64,000 nucleotides of DNA from Henricia sp. BOLD:AAB3569 (GCA_037783545.1 JBBELK010000213.1:620001-684000), one strand, 5' to 3'; shown: positions 22,998-35,722, counted from the stretch's first letter. Translations and numbers: made by a program. Notes: generated by a model from the letters alone, not told the origin.

Positions 22998-23768
22998 TCG
23001 TGCGCATGCTCAGTCTTGTTTGGGATGGGAATTTGGTCAAAGTGTGGTCCAAAGGTCGGAAAATTTGGAAGTCAAGAAATTGTCCGACGAACTTCAAATT
23101 TTGCATGCTCCAAACAGTCTATATTCCGCACTTGTCCTGAAAAATTGACAGACTTTCGCCGGGAAATGGCCGAGAAATTTAAGAGTTTAAGGAAAACTGG
23201 GCTCGGGCTTCCTGCCTGCTCTGCAGACCGTGGCTGTCCGTGTACTCCTGATCACTCGTGCGCATGCTCAGTCTTGTTTGGGACGGGAATTTGGTCAAAG
23301 TGTGGTCCAAACGTCGGCAAATTTGGAAGTCAATAAATTTTCCGACGTACTTCAAATTTTGCATGCTCCAAACAGTCTATATTCCGCACTTGTCCTGAAA
23401 AATTGACAGACTTTCGCCGGGAAATGGCCGAGAAATTTCAGAGTTTAGGGAAAACTGGGCTCGGGCTTCCTGCTTGCTCTGCAGACCGTGGCTATCCGTG
23501 TACTCCTGACTCGTGCGCATGCTCAGTCTTGTTTGGGACGGGAATTTGGTCAAAGTGTGGTCCAAACTTCGGCAAATTTGGAAGTCAAGAAATTTTCCGA
23601 CGAACTTCAAATTGTGCATGCCCCAAACAGTATATATTCCGCACTTGTCTTGAAAAATTGACAGACTTTCGCCGGGAAATGGCCGAGCAATTTCAGAGTT
23701 TAGGGAAAACTGGGCTCGGGCTTCCTGCCTGCTCTGCAGACCGTGGCTGTCCGTGTACTCCTGATCAC
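22616..23768 (+). repeat. Higher-order unit 1153 bp with short monomer
   Basis: Short monomer 22616-22739, then four monomers. It is the 1411-bp unit with one monomer fewer. After the cggacttc monomer it continues with the tttgggatggg / ccaaaggtcgg type seen at 20434. Confidence 0.92.
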
Positions 23769-25561
23769 TCGTGCGCATGCTCAGTCTTGTTTGGGACGGG
23801 AATTTGGTCAAAGTGTGGTCCAAACGTCGGTAAATTTAGAAGTCAAGAAATTTTCCGACGAACTTCAAATTTTGCATACTCCAAACAGTCACTCGTGCGC
23901 ATGCTCAGTCTTGTTTGGGACGGGAATTTGGTCAAAGTGTGGTCCAAACGTCGGCAAATTTGGAAGTCAATAAATTTTCCAACGGACTTCAAATTGTGCA
24001 TGCTCCAAACAGTCTATATTCCGCACTTGTCCTGAAAAATTGACAGACTTTCGCCGGGAAATGGCCGAGAAATTTCAGAGTTTAGGGAAAACTGCGCTCG
24101 GGCTTCCTGCCTGCTCTGCATACCGTGGCTGTCCGTGTACTCCTGATCACTCGTGCGCAGGCTCAGTCTTGTTTGGGACGGGAATTTGGTCAAAGTGTGG
24201 TCCAAACGTCGGCAAATTTGGAAGTCAAGAAATTTTCCGACGAACTTCAAATTTTGCATGCTCCAAACAGTCTATATTCCGCACTTGTCCTGAAAAATTG
24301 ATAGACTTTCGCCGGGAAATGGCCGAGAAATTTCAGAGTTTAGGGAAAACTGGGCTCGGGCTTCCTGCCTGCTCTGCAGACCGTGGCTGTCCGTGTACTC
24401 CTGATCACTCGTGCGCATGCTCAGTCTTGTTTGGGACGGGAATGTTGTCAAAGTGTGGTCCAAACGTCGGAAAATTTGGAAGTCAAGAAATTTTCCGACG
24501 AACTTCAAATTTTGCATGCTCCAAACAGTCTATATTCCGCACTTGTCCTGAAAAATTGACAGACTTTCGCCGGGAAATGGCCGAGAAATTTCAGAGTTTA
24601 AGGAAAACTGGGCTCGGGCTTCCTGCCTGCTCTGCAGACCGTGGCTGTCCGTGTACTCCTGATCACTCGTGCGCATGCTCAGTCTTGTTTGGGACGGGAA
24701 TTTGGTCAAAGTGTGGTCCAAACGTCGGCAAATTTGGAAGTCAATAAATTTTCCGACGTACTTCAAATTTTGCATGCTCCAAACAGTCTATATTCCGCAC
24801 TTGTCCTGAACAATTGACAGACTTTCGCCGGGAAATGGCCGAGAAATTTCAGAGTTTAGGGAAAACTGGGCTCGGGCTTCCTGCTTGCTCTGCAGACCGT
24901 GGCTATCCGTGTACTCCTGACTCGTGCGCATGCTCAGTCTTGTTTGGGACGGGAATTTGGTCAAAGTGTGGTCCAAACTTCGGCAAATTTGGAAGTCAAG
25001 AAATTTTCCGACGAACTTCAAATTGTGCATGCCCCAAACAGTATATATTCCGCACTTGTCTTGAAAAATTGACAGACTTTCGCCGGGAAATGGCCGAGCA
25101 ATTTCAGAGTTTAGGGAAAACTGGGCTCGGGCTTCCTGCCTGCTCTGCAGACCGTGGCTGTCCGTGTACTCCTGATCACTCGTGCGCATGCTCAGTCTTG
25201 TTTGGGACGGGAATTTGGTCAAAGTGTGGTCCAAACGTCGGTAAATTTAGAAGTCAAGAAATTTTCCGACGAACTTCAAATTTTGCATACTCCAAACAGT
25301 CACTCGTGCGCATGCTCAGTCTTGTTTGGGACGGGAATTTGGTCAAAGTGTGGTCCAAACGTCGGCAAATTTGGAAGTCAATAAATTTTCCAACGGACTT
25401 CAAATTGTGCATGCTCCAAACAGTCTATATTCCGCACTTGTCCTGAAAAATTGACAGACTTTCGCCGGGAAATGGCCGAGAAATTTCAGAGTTTAGGGAA
25501 AACTGCGCTCGGGCTTCCTGCCTGCTCTGCATACCGTGGCTGTCCGTGTACTCCTGATCAC
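22998..25561 (+). repeat. 2564-bp tandem duplication, copy 2
   Basis: Partner of 20434-22997. The join at 22997/22998 falls between a short-monomer unit and the gatgggaattt monomer. Confidence 0.9.
23769..25179 (+). repeat. Higher-order unit 1411 bp, second copy
   Basis: Short monomer 23769-23892 plus five monomers, identical by eye to 21205-22615. Confidence 0.92.
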
Positions 25562-26077
25562 TCGTGCGCAGGCTCAGTCTTGTTTGGGACGGGAATTTGG
25601 TCAAAGTGTGGTCCAAACGTCGGCAAATTTGGAAGTCAAGAAATTTTCCGACGAACTTCAAATTTTGCATGCTCCAAACAGTCTATATTCCGCACTTGTC
25701 CTGAAAAATTGATAGACTTTCGCCGGGAAATGGCCGAGAAATTTCAGAGTTTAGGGAAAACTGGGCTCGGGCTTCCTGCCTGCTCTGCAGACCGTGGCTG
25801 TCCGTGTACTCCTGATCACTCGTGCGCATGCTCAGTCTTGTTTGGGACGGGAATGTTGTCAAAGTGTGGTCCAAACGTCGGAAAATTTGGAAGTCAAGAA
25901 ATTTTCCGACGAACTTCAAATTTTGCATGCTCCAAACAGTCTATATTCCGCACTTGTCCTGAAAAATTGACAGACTTTCGCCGGGAAATGGCCGAGAAAT
26001 TTCAGAGTTTAAGGAAAACTGGGCTCGGGCTTCCTGCCTGCTCTGCAGACCGTGGCTGTCCGTGTACTCCTGATCAC
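25180..26077 (+). repeat. Higher-order unit 898 bp with short monomer
   Basis: Short monomer 25180-25303 plus three monomers. It starts like the 1411-bp unit (ctgcatacc, attgatagac, atgttgtc) and then joins directly to the tttggaacggg short monomer of the next unit, so two monomers of the longer unit are absent. Confidence 0.9.
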
Positions 26078-27746
26078 TCGTGCGCATGCTCAGTCTTGTT
26101 TGGAACGGGAATTTGGTCAAAGTGTGGTCCAAACGTCGGTAAATTTGGAAGTCAAGAAATTTTCCGACGAACTTCAAATTTTGCATGCTCCAAACAGTCA
26201 CTCGTGCGCATGCTCAGTCTTGTTTGGGACGGGAATTTGGTCAAAGTGTGGTCCAAACGTCGGCAAATTTGGAAGTCAATAAATTTTCCGACGGACTTCA
26301 AATTGTGCATGCTCCAAACAGTCTATATTCCGCACTTGTCCTGAAAAATTGACAGACTTTCGCCGGGAAATGGCCGAGAAATTTCAGAGTTTAGGGAAAA
26401 CTGCGCTCGGGCTTCCTGCCTGCTCTGCAGACCGTGGCTGTCCGTGTACTCCTGATCACTCGTGCGCATGCTCAGTCTTGTTTGGGACGGGAATTTGGTC
26501 AAAGTGTGGTCCAAACGTCGGCAAATTTGGAAGTCAAGAAATTTTCCGACGAACTTCAAATTTTGCATGCTCCAAACAGTCTATATTCCGCACTTGTCCT
26601 GAAAAATTGACAGACTTTCGCCGGGAAATGGCCGAGAAATTTCAGAGTTTAAGGAAAACTGGGCTCGGGCTTCCTGCCTGCTCTGCAGACCGTGGCTGTC
26701 CGTGTACTCCTGATCACTCGTGCGCATGCTCAGTCTTGTTTGGGACGGGAATTTGGTAAAAGTGTGGTCCAAACTTCGGCAAATTTGGAAGTCAAGAAAT
26801 TTTCCGACGAACTTCAAATTTTGCATGCCCCAAACAGTGTGTATTCTGCACTTGTCCTGAAAAATTGACAGACTTTCGCCGGGAAATGGCCGAGAAATTT
26901 CAGAGTTTAAGGAAAACTGGGCTCGGGCTTCCTGCCTGCTCTGCAGACCGTGGCTGTCCGTGTACTCCTGATCACTCGTGCGCATGCTCAGTCTTGTTTG
27001 GGATGGGAATTTGGTCAAAGTGTGGTCCAAACGTCGGAAAATTTGGAAGTCAAGAAATTGTCCGACGAACTTCAAATTTTGCATGCTCCAAACAGTCTAT
27101 ATTCCGCACTTGTCCTGAAAAATTGACAGACTTTCGCCGGGAAATGGCCGAGAAATTTCAGAGTTTAAGGAAAACTGGGCTCGGGTTTCCTGCCTGCTCT
27201 GCAGACCGTGGCTGTCCGTGTACTCCTGATCACTCGTGCGCATGCTCAGTCTTGTTTGGGACGGGAATTTGGTCAAAGTGTGGTCCAAACGTCGGCAAAT
27301 TTGGAAGTCAATAAATTTTCCGACGTACTTCAAATTTTGCATGCTCCAAACAGTCTATATTCCGCACTTGTCCTGAAAAATTGACAGACTTTCGCCGGGA
27401 AATGGCCGAGAAATTTCAGAGTTTAGGGAAAACTGGGCTCGGGCTTCCTGCTTGCTCTGCAGACCGTGGCTATCCGTGTACTCCTGACTCGTGCGCATGC
27501 TCAGTCTTGTTTGGGACGGGAATTTGGTCAAAGTGTGGTCCAAACTTCGGCAAATTTGGAAGTCAAGAAATTTTCCGACGAACTTCAAATTGTGCATGCC
27601 CCAAACAGTCTATATTCCGCACTTGTCTTGAAAAATTGACAGACTTTCGCCGGGAAATGGCCGAGCAATTTCAGAGTTTAGGGAAAACTGGGCTCGGGCT
27701 TCCTGCCTGCTCTGCAGACCGTGGCTGTCCGTGTACTCCTGATCAC
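26078..27746 (+). repeat. Higher-order unit 1669 bp, second copy
   Basis: Short monomer 26078-26201. Matches 19536-21204 at offset 6542 with small differences: ccaaacgtcgg here for ccaaaggtcgg near 27030, and aatttcagag for aatttaagag. Confidence 0.9.
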
Positions 27747-28128
27747 TCGTGCGCATGCTCAGTCTTGTTTGGGACGGGAATTTGGTCAAAGTGTGGTCCA
27801 AACGTCGGTAAATTTGGAAGTCAAGAAATTTTCCGACGAACTTCAAATTTTGCATACTCCAAACAGTCACTCGTGCGCATGCTCAGTCTTGTTTGGGACG
27901 GGAATTTGGTCAAAGTGTGGTCCAAACGTCGGCAAATTTGGAAGTCAATAAATTTTCCGACGGACTTCAAATTGTGCATGCTCCAAACAGTCTATATTCC
28001 GCACTTGTCCTGAAAAATTGACAGACTTTCGCCGGGAAATGGCCGAGAAATTTCAGAGTTTAGGGAAAACTGTGCTCGGGCTTCCTGCCTGCTCTGCAGA
28101 CCGTGGCTGTCCGTGTACTCCTGATCAC
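27747..28128 (+). repeat. Minimal higher-order unit, 382 bp (124 + 258)
   Basis: Short monomer 27747-27870 plus a single full monomer with gtcaataaatt, gacggactt and actgtgctcgg. This dimer is the constant core of all the longer units in this domain: every short monomer is followed by a cggactt / aattgtgc monomer. Confidence 0.92.
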
Positions 28129-28252
28129 TCGTGCGCATGCTCAGTCTTGTTTGGGACGGGAATTTGGTCAAAGTGTGGTCCAAACGTCGGTAAATTTGGA
28201 AGTCAAGAAATTTTCCGACGAACTTCAAATTTTGCATACTCCAAACAGTCAC
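28129..28252 (+). repeat. Eighth and last 124-bp short monomer
   Basis: Same junction as the other seven (19536, 21205, 22616, 23769, 25180, 26078, 27747), with catactccaaacagtc. It again precedes a cggactt monomer (28253). Confidence 0.93.
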
Positions 28253-29125
28253 TCGTGCGCATGCTCAGTCTTGTTTGGGACGGGAATTTGGTCAAAGTGT
28301 GGTCCAAACGTCGGCAAATTTGGAAGTCAATAAATTTTCCGACGGACTTCAAATTGTGCATGCTCCAAACAGTCTATATTCCGCACTTGTCCTGAAAAAT
28401 TGACAGACTTTCGCCGGGAAATGGCCGAGAAATTTCAGAGTTTAGGGAAAACTGCGCTCGGGCTTCCTGCCTGCTCTGCAGACCGTGGCTGTCCGTGTAC
28501 TCCTGATCACTCGTGCGCATGCTCAGTCTTGTTTGGGACGGGAATTTGGTCAAAGTGTGGTCCAAACGTCGGCAAATTTGGAAGTCAAGAAATTTTCCGA
28601 CGAACTTCAAATTTTGCATGCTCCAAACAGTCTATATTCCGCACTTGTCCTGAAAAATTGACAGACTTTCGCCGGGAAATGGCCGAGAAATTTCATAGTT
28701 TAGGGAAAACTGGGCTCGGGCTTCCTGCCTGCTCTGCAGACCGTGGCTGTCCGTGTACTCCTGATCACTCGTGCGCATGCTCAGTCTTGTTTGGGACGGG
28801 AATGTTGTCAAAGTGTGGTCCAAACGTCGGAAAATTTGGAAGTCAAGAAATTTTCCGACGAACTTCAAATTTTGCATGCTCCAAACAGTCTATATTCCGC
28901 ACTTGTCCTGAAAAATTGACAGACTTTCGCCGGGAAATGGCCGAGAAATTTCAGAGTTTAAGGAAAACTGGGCTCGGGCTTCCTGCCTGCTCTGCAGACC
29001 GTGGCTGTCCGTGTACTCCTGATCACTCGTGCGCATGCTCAGTCTTGTTTGGGACGGGAATTTGGTCAAAGTGTGGTCCAAACTTCGGCAAATTTGGAAG
29101 TCAAGAAATTTTCCGACGAACTTCA
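28253..29125 (+). repeat. Block matching 36492-37364 (offset 8239)
   Basis: Four monomers in the same order as at 36492: cggactt/actgcgctcgg, near-consensus, gggaatgttgtc, then acttcggc. Differences include tttcatagttt near 28693. The shared order over 8 kb shows long-range copying or unequal exchange. Confidence 0.82.
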
Positions 29126-29542
29126 AATTTTGCATGCCCCAAACAGTCTGTATTCTGCACTTGTCCTGAAAAATTTACAGACTTTCGCCGGGAAATGGCC
29201 GAGAAATTTCAGAGTTTAGAGAAAACTGGGCTCGGGCTTCGTGCCTGCTCTGCAGACCGTGGCTGTCCGTGTACTCCTGATCACTCGTGCGCATGCTCAG
29301 TCTTGTTTGGGACGGGAATGTGGTCAAAGTGTGGTCCAAACGTCGGTAAATTTGGAAGTCAAGAAATTTTCCAACGAACTTCAAATTTTGCATGCTCCAA
29401 ACAGTCTATATTCCGCACTTGTCCTGAAAAATTGACAGACTTTCGCCGGGAAATGGCCGAGAAATTTCAGAGTTTAGGGAAAACTGGGCTCGGGCTTCCT
29501 GCCTGCTCTGCAGACCGTGGCTGTCCGTGTACTCCTGATCAC
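29126..29542 (+). repeat. Monomers between the 8239-offset block and the hexamers
   Basis: The rest of the monomer at 29027 (cagtctgtattctgc, aaatttacag, gtttagagaaaac, cttcgtgcc) and the monomer at 29285 (gggaatgtggtc, cgtcggtaaat, ttccaacg). The latter resembles the last monomer of the following hexamers. Confidence 0.82.
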
Positions 29543-31087
29543 TCGTGCGCATGCTCAGTCTTGTTTGGGACGGGAATTTGGTCAAAGTGTGGTCCAAACG
29601 TCGGCAAATTTGGAAGTCAATAAATTTTCCGACGTACTACAAATTTTGCATGCTCCAAACAGTCTATATTCCGCACTTGTCCTGAAAAATTGACAGACTT
29701 TCGCCGGGAAATGGCCGAGAAATTTCAGAGTTTAGGGAAAACTGGGCTCGGGCTTCCTGCCTGCTCTGCAGACCGTGGCTGTACGTGTACTCCTGATCAC
29801 TCGTGCGCATGCTCAGTCTTGTTTGGAACGGGAATTTGGTCAAAGTGTGGTCCAAACGTCGGCAAATTTGGAAGTCAATAAATTTTCCGACGTACTTCAA
29901 ATTTTGCATGCTCCAAACAGTCTATATTCCGCACTTGTCCTGAAAAATTGACAGACTTTCGCCGGGAAATGGCCGAGAAATTTCAGAGTTTAGGGAAAAC
30001 TGGGCTCGGGCTTCCTGCCTGCTCTGCAGACCGTGGCTGTCGGTGTACTCCTGATCACTCGTGCGCATGCTCAGTCTTGTTTGGGACGGGAATTTGGTCA
30101 AAGTGTGGTCCAAACGTCGGCAAATTTGGAAGTCAATAAATTTTCCGACGTACTTCAAATTTTGCATGCTCCAAACAGTCTATATTCCGCACTTGTCCTG
30201 AAAAATTGACAGACTTTCGCCGGGAAATGGCCGAGAAATTTCAGAGTTTAGGGAAAACTGGGCTCGGGCTTCCTGCTTGCTCTGCAGACCGTGGCTATCC
30301 GTGTACTCCTGACTCGTGCGCATGCTCAGTCTTGTTTGGGACGGGAATTTGGTCAAAGTGTGGTCCAAACGTCGGTAAATTTGGAAGTCAAGAAATTTTC
30401 CAACGAACTTCAAATTTTGCATGCTCCAAACAGTCTATATTCCGCACTTGTCCTGAAAAATTGACAGACTTTCGCCGGGAAATGGCCGAGAAATTTCAGA
30501 GTTTAAGGAAAACTGGGCTCGGGCTTCCTGCCTGCTCTGCAGACCGTGGCTGTCCGTGTACTCCTGATCACTCGTGCGCATGCTCAGTCTTGTTTGGGAC
30601 GGGAATTTGGTCAAAGTGTGGTCCAAACGTCGGTAAATTTGGAAGTGAAGAAATTTTACAAAGAACTTCAAATTTTGCATGCTCCAAACAGTCTATATTC
30701 CGCACTTGTCCTGAAAAATTGACAGACTTTCGCCGGGAAATGGCCGAGAAATTTCAGAGTTTAAGGAAAACTGGGCTCGGGCTTCCTGCCTGCTCTGCAG
30801 ACCGTGGCTCTCCGTGTACTCCTGATCACTCGTGCGCATGCTCAGTCTTGTTTGGGACGGGAATTTGGTCAAAGTGTGGTCCAAACGTCGGTAAATTTGG
30901 AAGTCAAGAAATTTTCCAACGAACTTCAAATTTTGCATGCTCCAAACAGTCTATATTCCGCACTTGTCCTGAAAAATTGACAGACTTTCGCCGGGAAATG
31001 GCCGAGAAATTTCAGAGTTTAGGGAAAACTGGGCTCGGGCTTCCTGCCTGCTCTGCAGACCGTGGCTGTCCGTGTACTCCTGATCAC
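29543..31087 (+). repeat. Hexamer higher-order unit, copy 1 (1545 bp)
   Basis: Six monomers in order: gtactacaaat with gtacgtgtact; tttggaacggg with tgtcggtgtac; gtcaataaatt with gctatccg (255 bp); ttccaacg; gtgaagaaatt with gctctccg; ttccaacg. The same order follows at 31088. Confidence 0.9.
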
Positions 31088-32635
31088 TCGTGCGCATGCT
31101 CAGTCTTGTTTGGGACGGGAATTTGGTCAAAGTGTGGTCCAAACGTCGGCAAATTTGGAAGTCAATAAATTTTCCGACGTACTTCAAATTTTGCATGCTC
31201 CAAACAGTCTATATTCCGCACTTGTCCTGAAAAATTGACAGACTTTCGCCGGGAAATGGCCGAGAAATTTCAGAGTTTAGGGAAAACTGGGATCGGGCTT
31301 CCTGCCTGCTCTGCAGACCGTGGCTGTCCGTGTACTCCTGATCACTCGTGCGCATGCTCAGTCTTGTTTGGAACGGGAATTTGGTCAAAGTGTGGTCCAA
31401 ACGTCGGCAAATTTGGAAGTCAATAAATTTTCCGACGTACTTCAAATTTTGCATGCTCCAAACAGTCTATATTCCGCACTTGTCCTGAAAAATTGACAGA
31501 CTTTCGCCGGGAAATGGCCGAGAAATTTCAGAGTTTAGGGAAAACTGGGCTCGGGCTTCCTGCCTGCTCTGCAGACCGTGGCTGTCGGTGTACTCCTGAT
31601 CACTCGTGCGCATGCTCAGTCTTGTTTGGGACGGGAATTTGGTCAAAGTGTGGTCCAAACGTCGGCAAATTTGGAACAAGTCAATAAATTTTCCGACGTA
31701 CTTCAAATTTTGCATGCTCCAAACAGTCTATATTCCGCACTTGTCCTGAAAAATTGACAGACTTTTGCCGGGAAATGGCCGAGAAATTTCAGAGTTTAGG
31801 GAAAACTGGGCTCGGGCTTCCTGCTTGCTCTGCAGACCGTGGCTATCCGTGTACTCCTGACTCGTGCGCATGCTCAGTCTTGTTTGGGACGGGAATTTGG
31901 TCAAAGTGTGGTCCAAACGTCGGTAAATTTGGAAGTCAAGAAATTTTCCAACGAACTTCAAATTTTGCATGCTCCAAACAGTCTATATTCCGCACTTGTC
32001 CTGAAAAATTGACAGACTTTCGCCGGGAAATGGCCGAGAAATTTCAGAGTTTAAGGAAAACTGGGCTCGGGCTTCCTGCCTGCTCTGCAGACCGTGGCTG
32101 TCCGTGTACTCCTGATCACTCGTGCGCATGCTCAGTCTTGTTTGGGACGGGAATTTGGTCAAAGTGTGGTCCAAACGTCGGTAAATTTGGAAGTGAAGAA
32201 ATTTTCCCAAGAACTTCAAATTTTGCATGCTCCAAACAGTCTATATTCCGCACTTGTCCTGAAAAATTGACAGACTTTCGCCGGGAAATGGCCGAGAAAT
32301 TTCAGAGTTTAAGGAAAACTGGGCTCGGGCTTCCTGCCTGCTCTGCAGACCGTGGCTCTCCGTGTACTCCTGATCACTCGTGCGCATGCTCAGTCTTGTT
32401 TGGGACGGGAATTTGGTCAAAGTGTGGTCCAAACGTCGGTAAATTTGGAAGTCAAGAAATTTTCCAACGAACTTCAAATTTTGCATGCTCCAAACAGTCT
32501 ATATTCCGCACTTGTCCTGAAAAATTGACAGACTTTCGCCGGGAAATGGCCGAGAAATTTCAGAGTTTAGGGAAAACTGGGCTCGGGCTTCCTGCCTGCT
32601 CTGCAGACCGTGGCTGTCCGTGTACTCCTGATCAC
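31088..32635 (+). repeat. Hexamer higher-order unit, copy 2 (1548 bp)
   Basis: Same six types as copy 1. It is 3 bp longer because tttggaagtc has become tttggaacaagtc near 31674. Private changes are ctgggatcggg near 31288, cttttgccggg near 31762 and ttttcccaag near 32205. Confidence 0.9.
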
Positions 32636-33662
32636 TCGTGCGCATGCTCAGTCTTGTTTGGGACGGGAATTTGGTCAAAGTGTGGTCCAAACGTCGGCAA
32701 ATTTGGAAGTCAATAAATTTTCCGACGTACTTCAAATTTTGCATGCTCCAAACAGTCTATATTCCGCACTTGTCCTGAAAAATTGACAGACTTTCGCCGG
32801 GAAATGGCCGAGAAATTTCAGAGTTTAGGGAAAACTGGGCTCGGGCTTCCTGCCTGCTCTGCAGACCGTGGCTGTCCGTGTACTCCTGATCACTCGTGCG
32901 CATGCTCAGTCTTGTTTGGGACGGGAATTTGGTCAAAGTGTGGTCCAAACGTTGGCAAATTTGGAAGTCAATAAATTTTCCGACGTACTTCAAATTTTGC
33001 ATGCTCCAAACAGTCTATATTCCGCACTTGTCCTGAAAAATTGACAGACTTTCGCCTGGAAATGGCCGAGAAATTTCAGAGTTTAGGGAAAACTGGGCTC
33101 GGGCTTCCTGCTTGCTCTGCAGACCGTGGCTATCCGTGTACTCCTGACTCGTGCGCATGCTCAGTCTTGTTTGGGACGGTAAATTTGGTCAAAGTGTGGT
33201 CCAAACGTCGGCAAATTTGGAAGTCAATAAATTTTCCGACGAACTTCAAATTTTGCATGCCCCAAACAGTCTATATTCCGCACTTGTCTTGAAAAATTGA
33301 CAGACTTTCGCCGGGAAATGGCCGAGAAATTTCAGAGTTTAGGGAAAACTGGGCTCGGGCTTCCTGCCTGCTCTGCAGACCGTGGCTATCCGTGTACTCC
33401 TGACTCGTGCGCATGCTCAGTCTTGTTTGGGACGGGAATTTGGTCAAAGTGTGGTCCAAACGTCGGTAAATTTGGAAGTCAAGAAATTTTCCAACGAACT
33501 TCAAATTTTGCATGCTCCAAACAGTCTATATTCCGCACTTGTCCTGAAAAATTGACAGACTTTCGCCGGGAAATGGCCGAGAAATTTCAGAGTTTAGGGA
33601 AAACTGGGCTCGGGCTTCCTGCCTGCTCTGCAGACCGTGGCTGTCCGTGTACTCCTGATCAC
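32636..33662 (+). repeat. Tetramer higher-order unit, copy 1 (1027 bp)
   Basis: Monomers of 258, 255, 256 and 258 bp. Markers in order: gtacttc; cgttggcaaat with cgcctggaaatgg and gctatccg; a one-base insertion in gacggtaaatttgg; then a ttccaacg monomer. The 256-bp member also carries gtcaataaatt. Confidence 0.9.
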
Positions 33663-34689
33663 TCGTGCGCATGCTCAGTCTTGTTTGGGACGGGAATTTG
33701 GTCAAAGTGTGGTCCAAACGTCGGCAAATTTGGAAGTCAATAAATTTTCCGACGTACTTCAAATTTTGCATGCTCCAAACAGTCTATATTCCGCACTTGT
33801 CCTGAAAAATTGACAGACTTTCGCCGGGAAATGGCCGAGAAATTTCAGAGTTTAGGGAAAACTGGGCTCGGGCTTCCTGCCTGCTCTGCAGACCGTGGCT
33901 GTCCGTGTACTCCTGATCACTCGTGCGCATGCTCAGTCTTGTTTGGGACGGGAATTTGGTCAAAGTGTGGTCCAAACGTTGGCAAATTTGGAAGTCAATA
34001 AATTTTCCGACGTACTTCAAATTTTGCATGCTCCAAACAGTCTATATTCCGCACTTGTCCTGAAAAATTGACAGACTTTCGCCTGGAAATGGCCGAGAAA
34101 TTTCAGAGTTTAGGGAAAACTGGGCTCGGGCTTCCTGCTTGCTCTGCAGACCGTGGCTATCCGTGTACTCCTGACTCGTGCGCATGCTCAGTCTTGTTTG
34201 GGACGGTAAATTTGGTCAAAGTGTGGTCCAAACGTCGGCAAATTTGGAAGTCAATAAATTTTCCGACGAACTTCAAATTTTGCATGCCCCAAACAGTCTA
34301 TATTCCGCACTTGTCTTGAAAAATTGACAGACTTTCGCCGGGAAATGGCCGAGAAATTTCAGAGTTTAGGGAAAACTGGGCTCGGGCTTCCTGCCTGCTC
34401 TGCAGACCGTGGCTATCCGTGTACTCCTGACTCGTGCGCATGCTCAGTCTTGTTTGGGACGGGAATTTGGTCAAAGTGTGGTCCAAACGTCGGCAAATTT
34501 GGAAGTCAATAAATTTTCCGACGGACTTCAAATTGTGCATGCTCCAAACAGTCTATATTCCGCACTTGTCCTGAAAAATTGACAGACTTTCGCCGGGAAA
34601 TGGCCGAGAAATTTCAGAGTTTAGGGAAAACTGCGCTCGGGCTTCCTGCCTGCTCTGCAGACCGTGGCTGTCCGTGTACTCCTGATCAC
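33663..34689 (+). repeat. Tetramer higher-order unit, copy 2 (1027 bp)
   Basis: The first three monomers match 32636-33404 at offset 1027. The fourth differs: gtcaataaatt, gacggactt and actgcgctcgg replace ttccaacg. Confidence 0.9.
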
Positions 34690-35722
34690 TCGTGCGCATG
34701 CTCAGTCTTGTTTGGGACGGGAATTTGGTCAAAGTGTGGTCCAAACGTCGGCAAATTTGGAAGTCAATAAATTTTCCGACGTACTACAAATTTTGCATGC
34801 TCCAAACAGTCTATATTCCGCACTTGTCCTGAAAAATTGACAGACTTTCGCCGGGAAATGGCCGAGAAATTTCAGAGTTTAGGGAAAACTTGGTCTCGGG
34901 CTTCCTGCCTGCTCTGCAGACCGTGGCTGTACGTGTACTCCTGATCACTCGTGCGCATGCTCAGTCTTGTTTGGAACGGGAATTTGGTCAAAGTGTGGTC
35001 CAAACGTCGGCAAATTTGGAAGTCAATAAATTGTCCGACGTACTTCAAATTTTGCATGCTCCAAACAGTCTATATTCCGCACTTGTCCTGAAAAATTGAC
35101 AGACTTTCGCCGGGAAATGGCCGAGAAATTTCAGAGTTTAAGGAAAACTGGGCTCGGGCTTCCTGCCTGCTCTGCAGACCGTGGCTGTCCGTGTACTCCT
35201 GATCACTCGTGCGCATGCTCAGTCTTGTTTGGGACGGGAATTTGGTCAAAGTGTGGTCCAAACGTCGGTAAATTTGGAAGTGAAGAAATTTTCCCAAGAA
35301 CTTCAAATTTTGCATGCTCCAAACAGTCTATATTCCGCACTTGTCCTGAAAAATTGACAGACTTTCGCCGGGAAATGGCCGAGAAATTTCAGAGTTTAAG
35401 GAAAACTGGGCTCGGGCTTCCTGCCTGCTCTGCAGACCGTGGCTCTCCGTGTACTCCTGATCACTCGTGCGCATGCTCAGTCTCGTTTGGGACGGGAATT
35501 TGGTCAAAGTGTGGTCCAAACGTCGGTAAATTTGGAAGTCAAGAAATTTTCCAACGAACTTCAAATTTTGCATGCTCCAAACAGTCTATATTCCGCACTT
35601 GTCCTGAAAAATTGACAGACTTTCGCCGGGAAATGGCCGAGAAATTTCAGAGTTTAGGGAAAACTGGGCTCGGGCTTCCTGCCTGCTCTGCAGACCGTGG
35701 CTGTCCGTGTACTCCTGATCAC
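34690..35722 (+). repeat. Four-monomer insertion (1033 bp) between tetramer units
   Basis: Resembles the hexamers with two monomers missing. It opens with gtactacaaat and gtacgtgtact (as at 29543), then tttggaacggg, then jumps to gtgaagaaattttcccaag with gctctccg (as at 32120) and ttccaacg. One extra base occurs in actTggtctcgg near 34890 (259-bp monomer), and tctcgtttggg near 35482 is private. Confidence 0.87.

Noticed and set aside
33149..33404. A possible functional frameshift at gacggtaaatttgg in 256-bp monomers
   Set aside because: The one-base insertion is shared by three tetramer copies (33149, 34176, 36236) and is an ordinary inherited marker. The frame it breaks is already closed by TAA in the neighbouring monomers.
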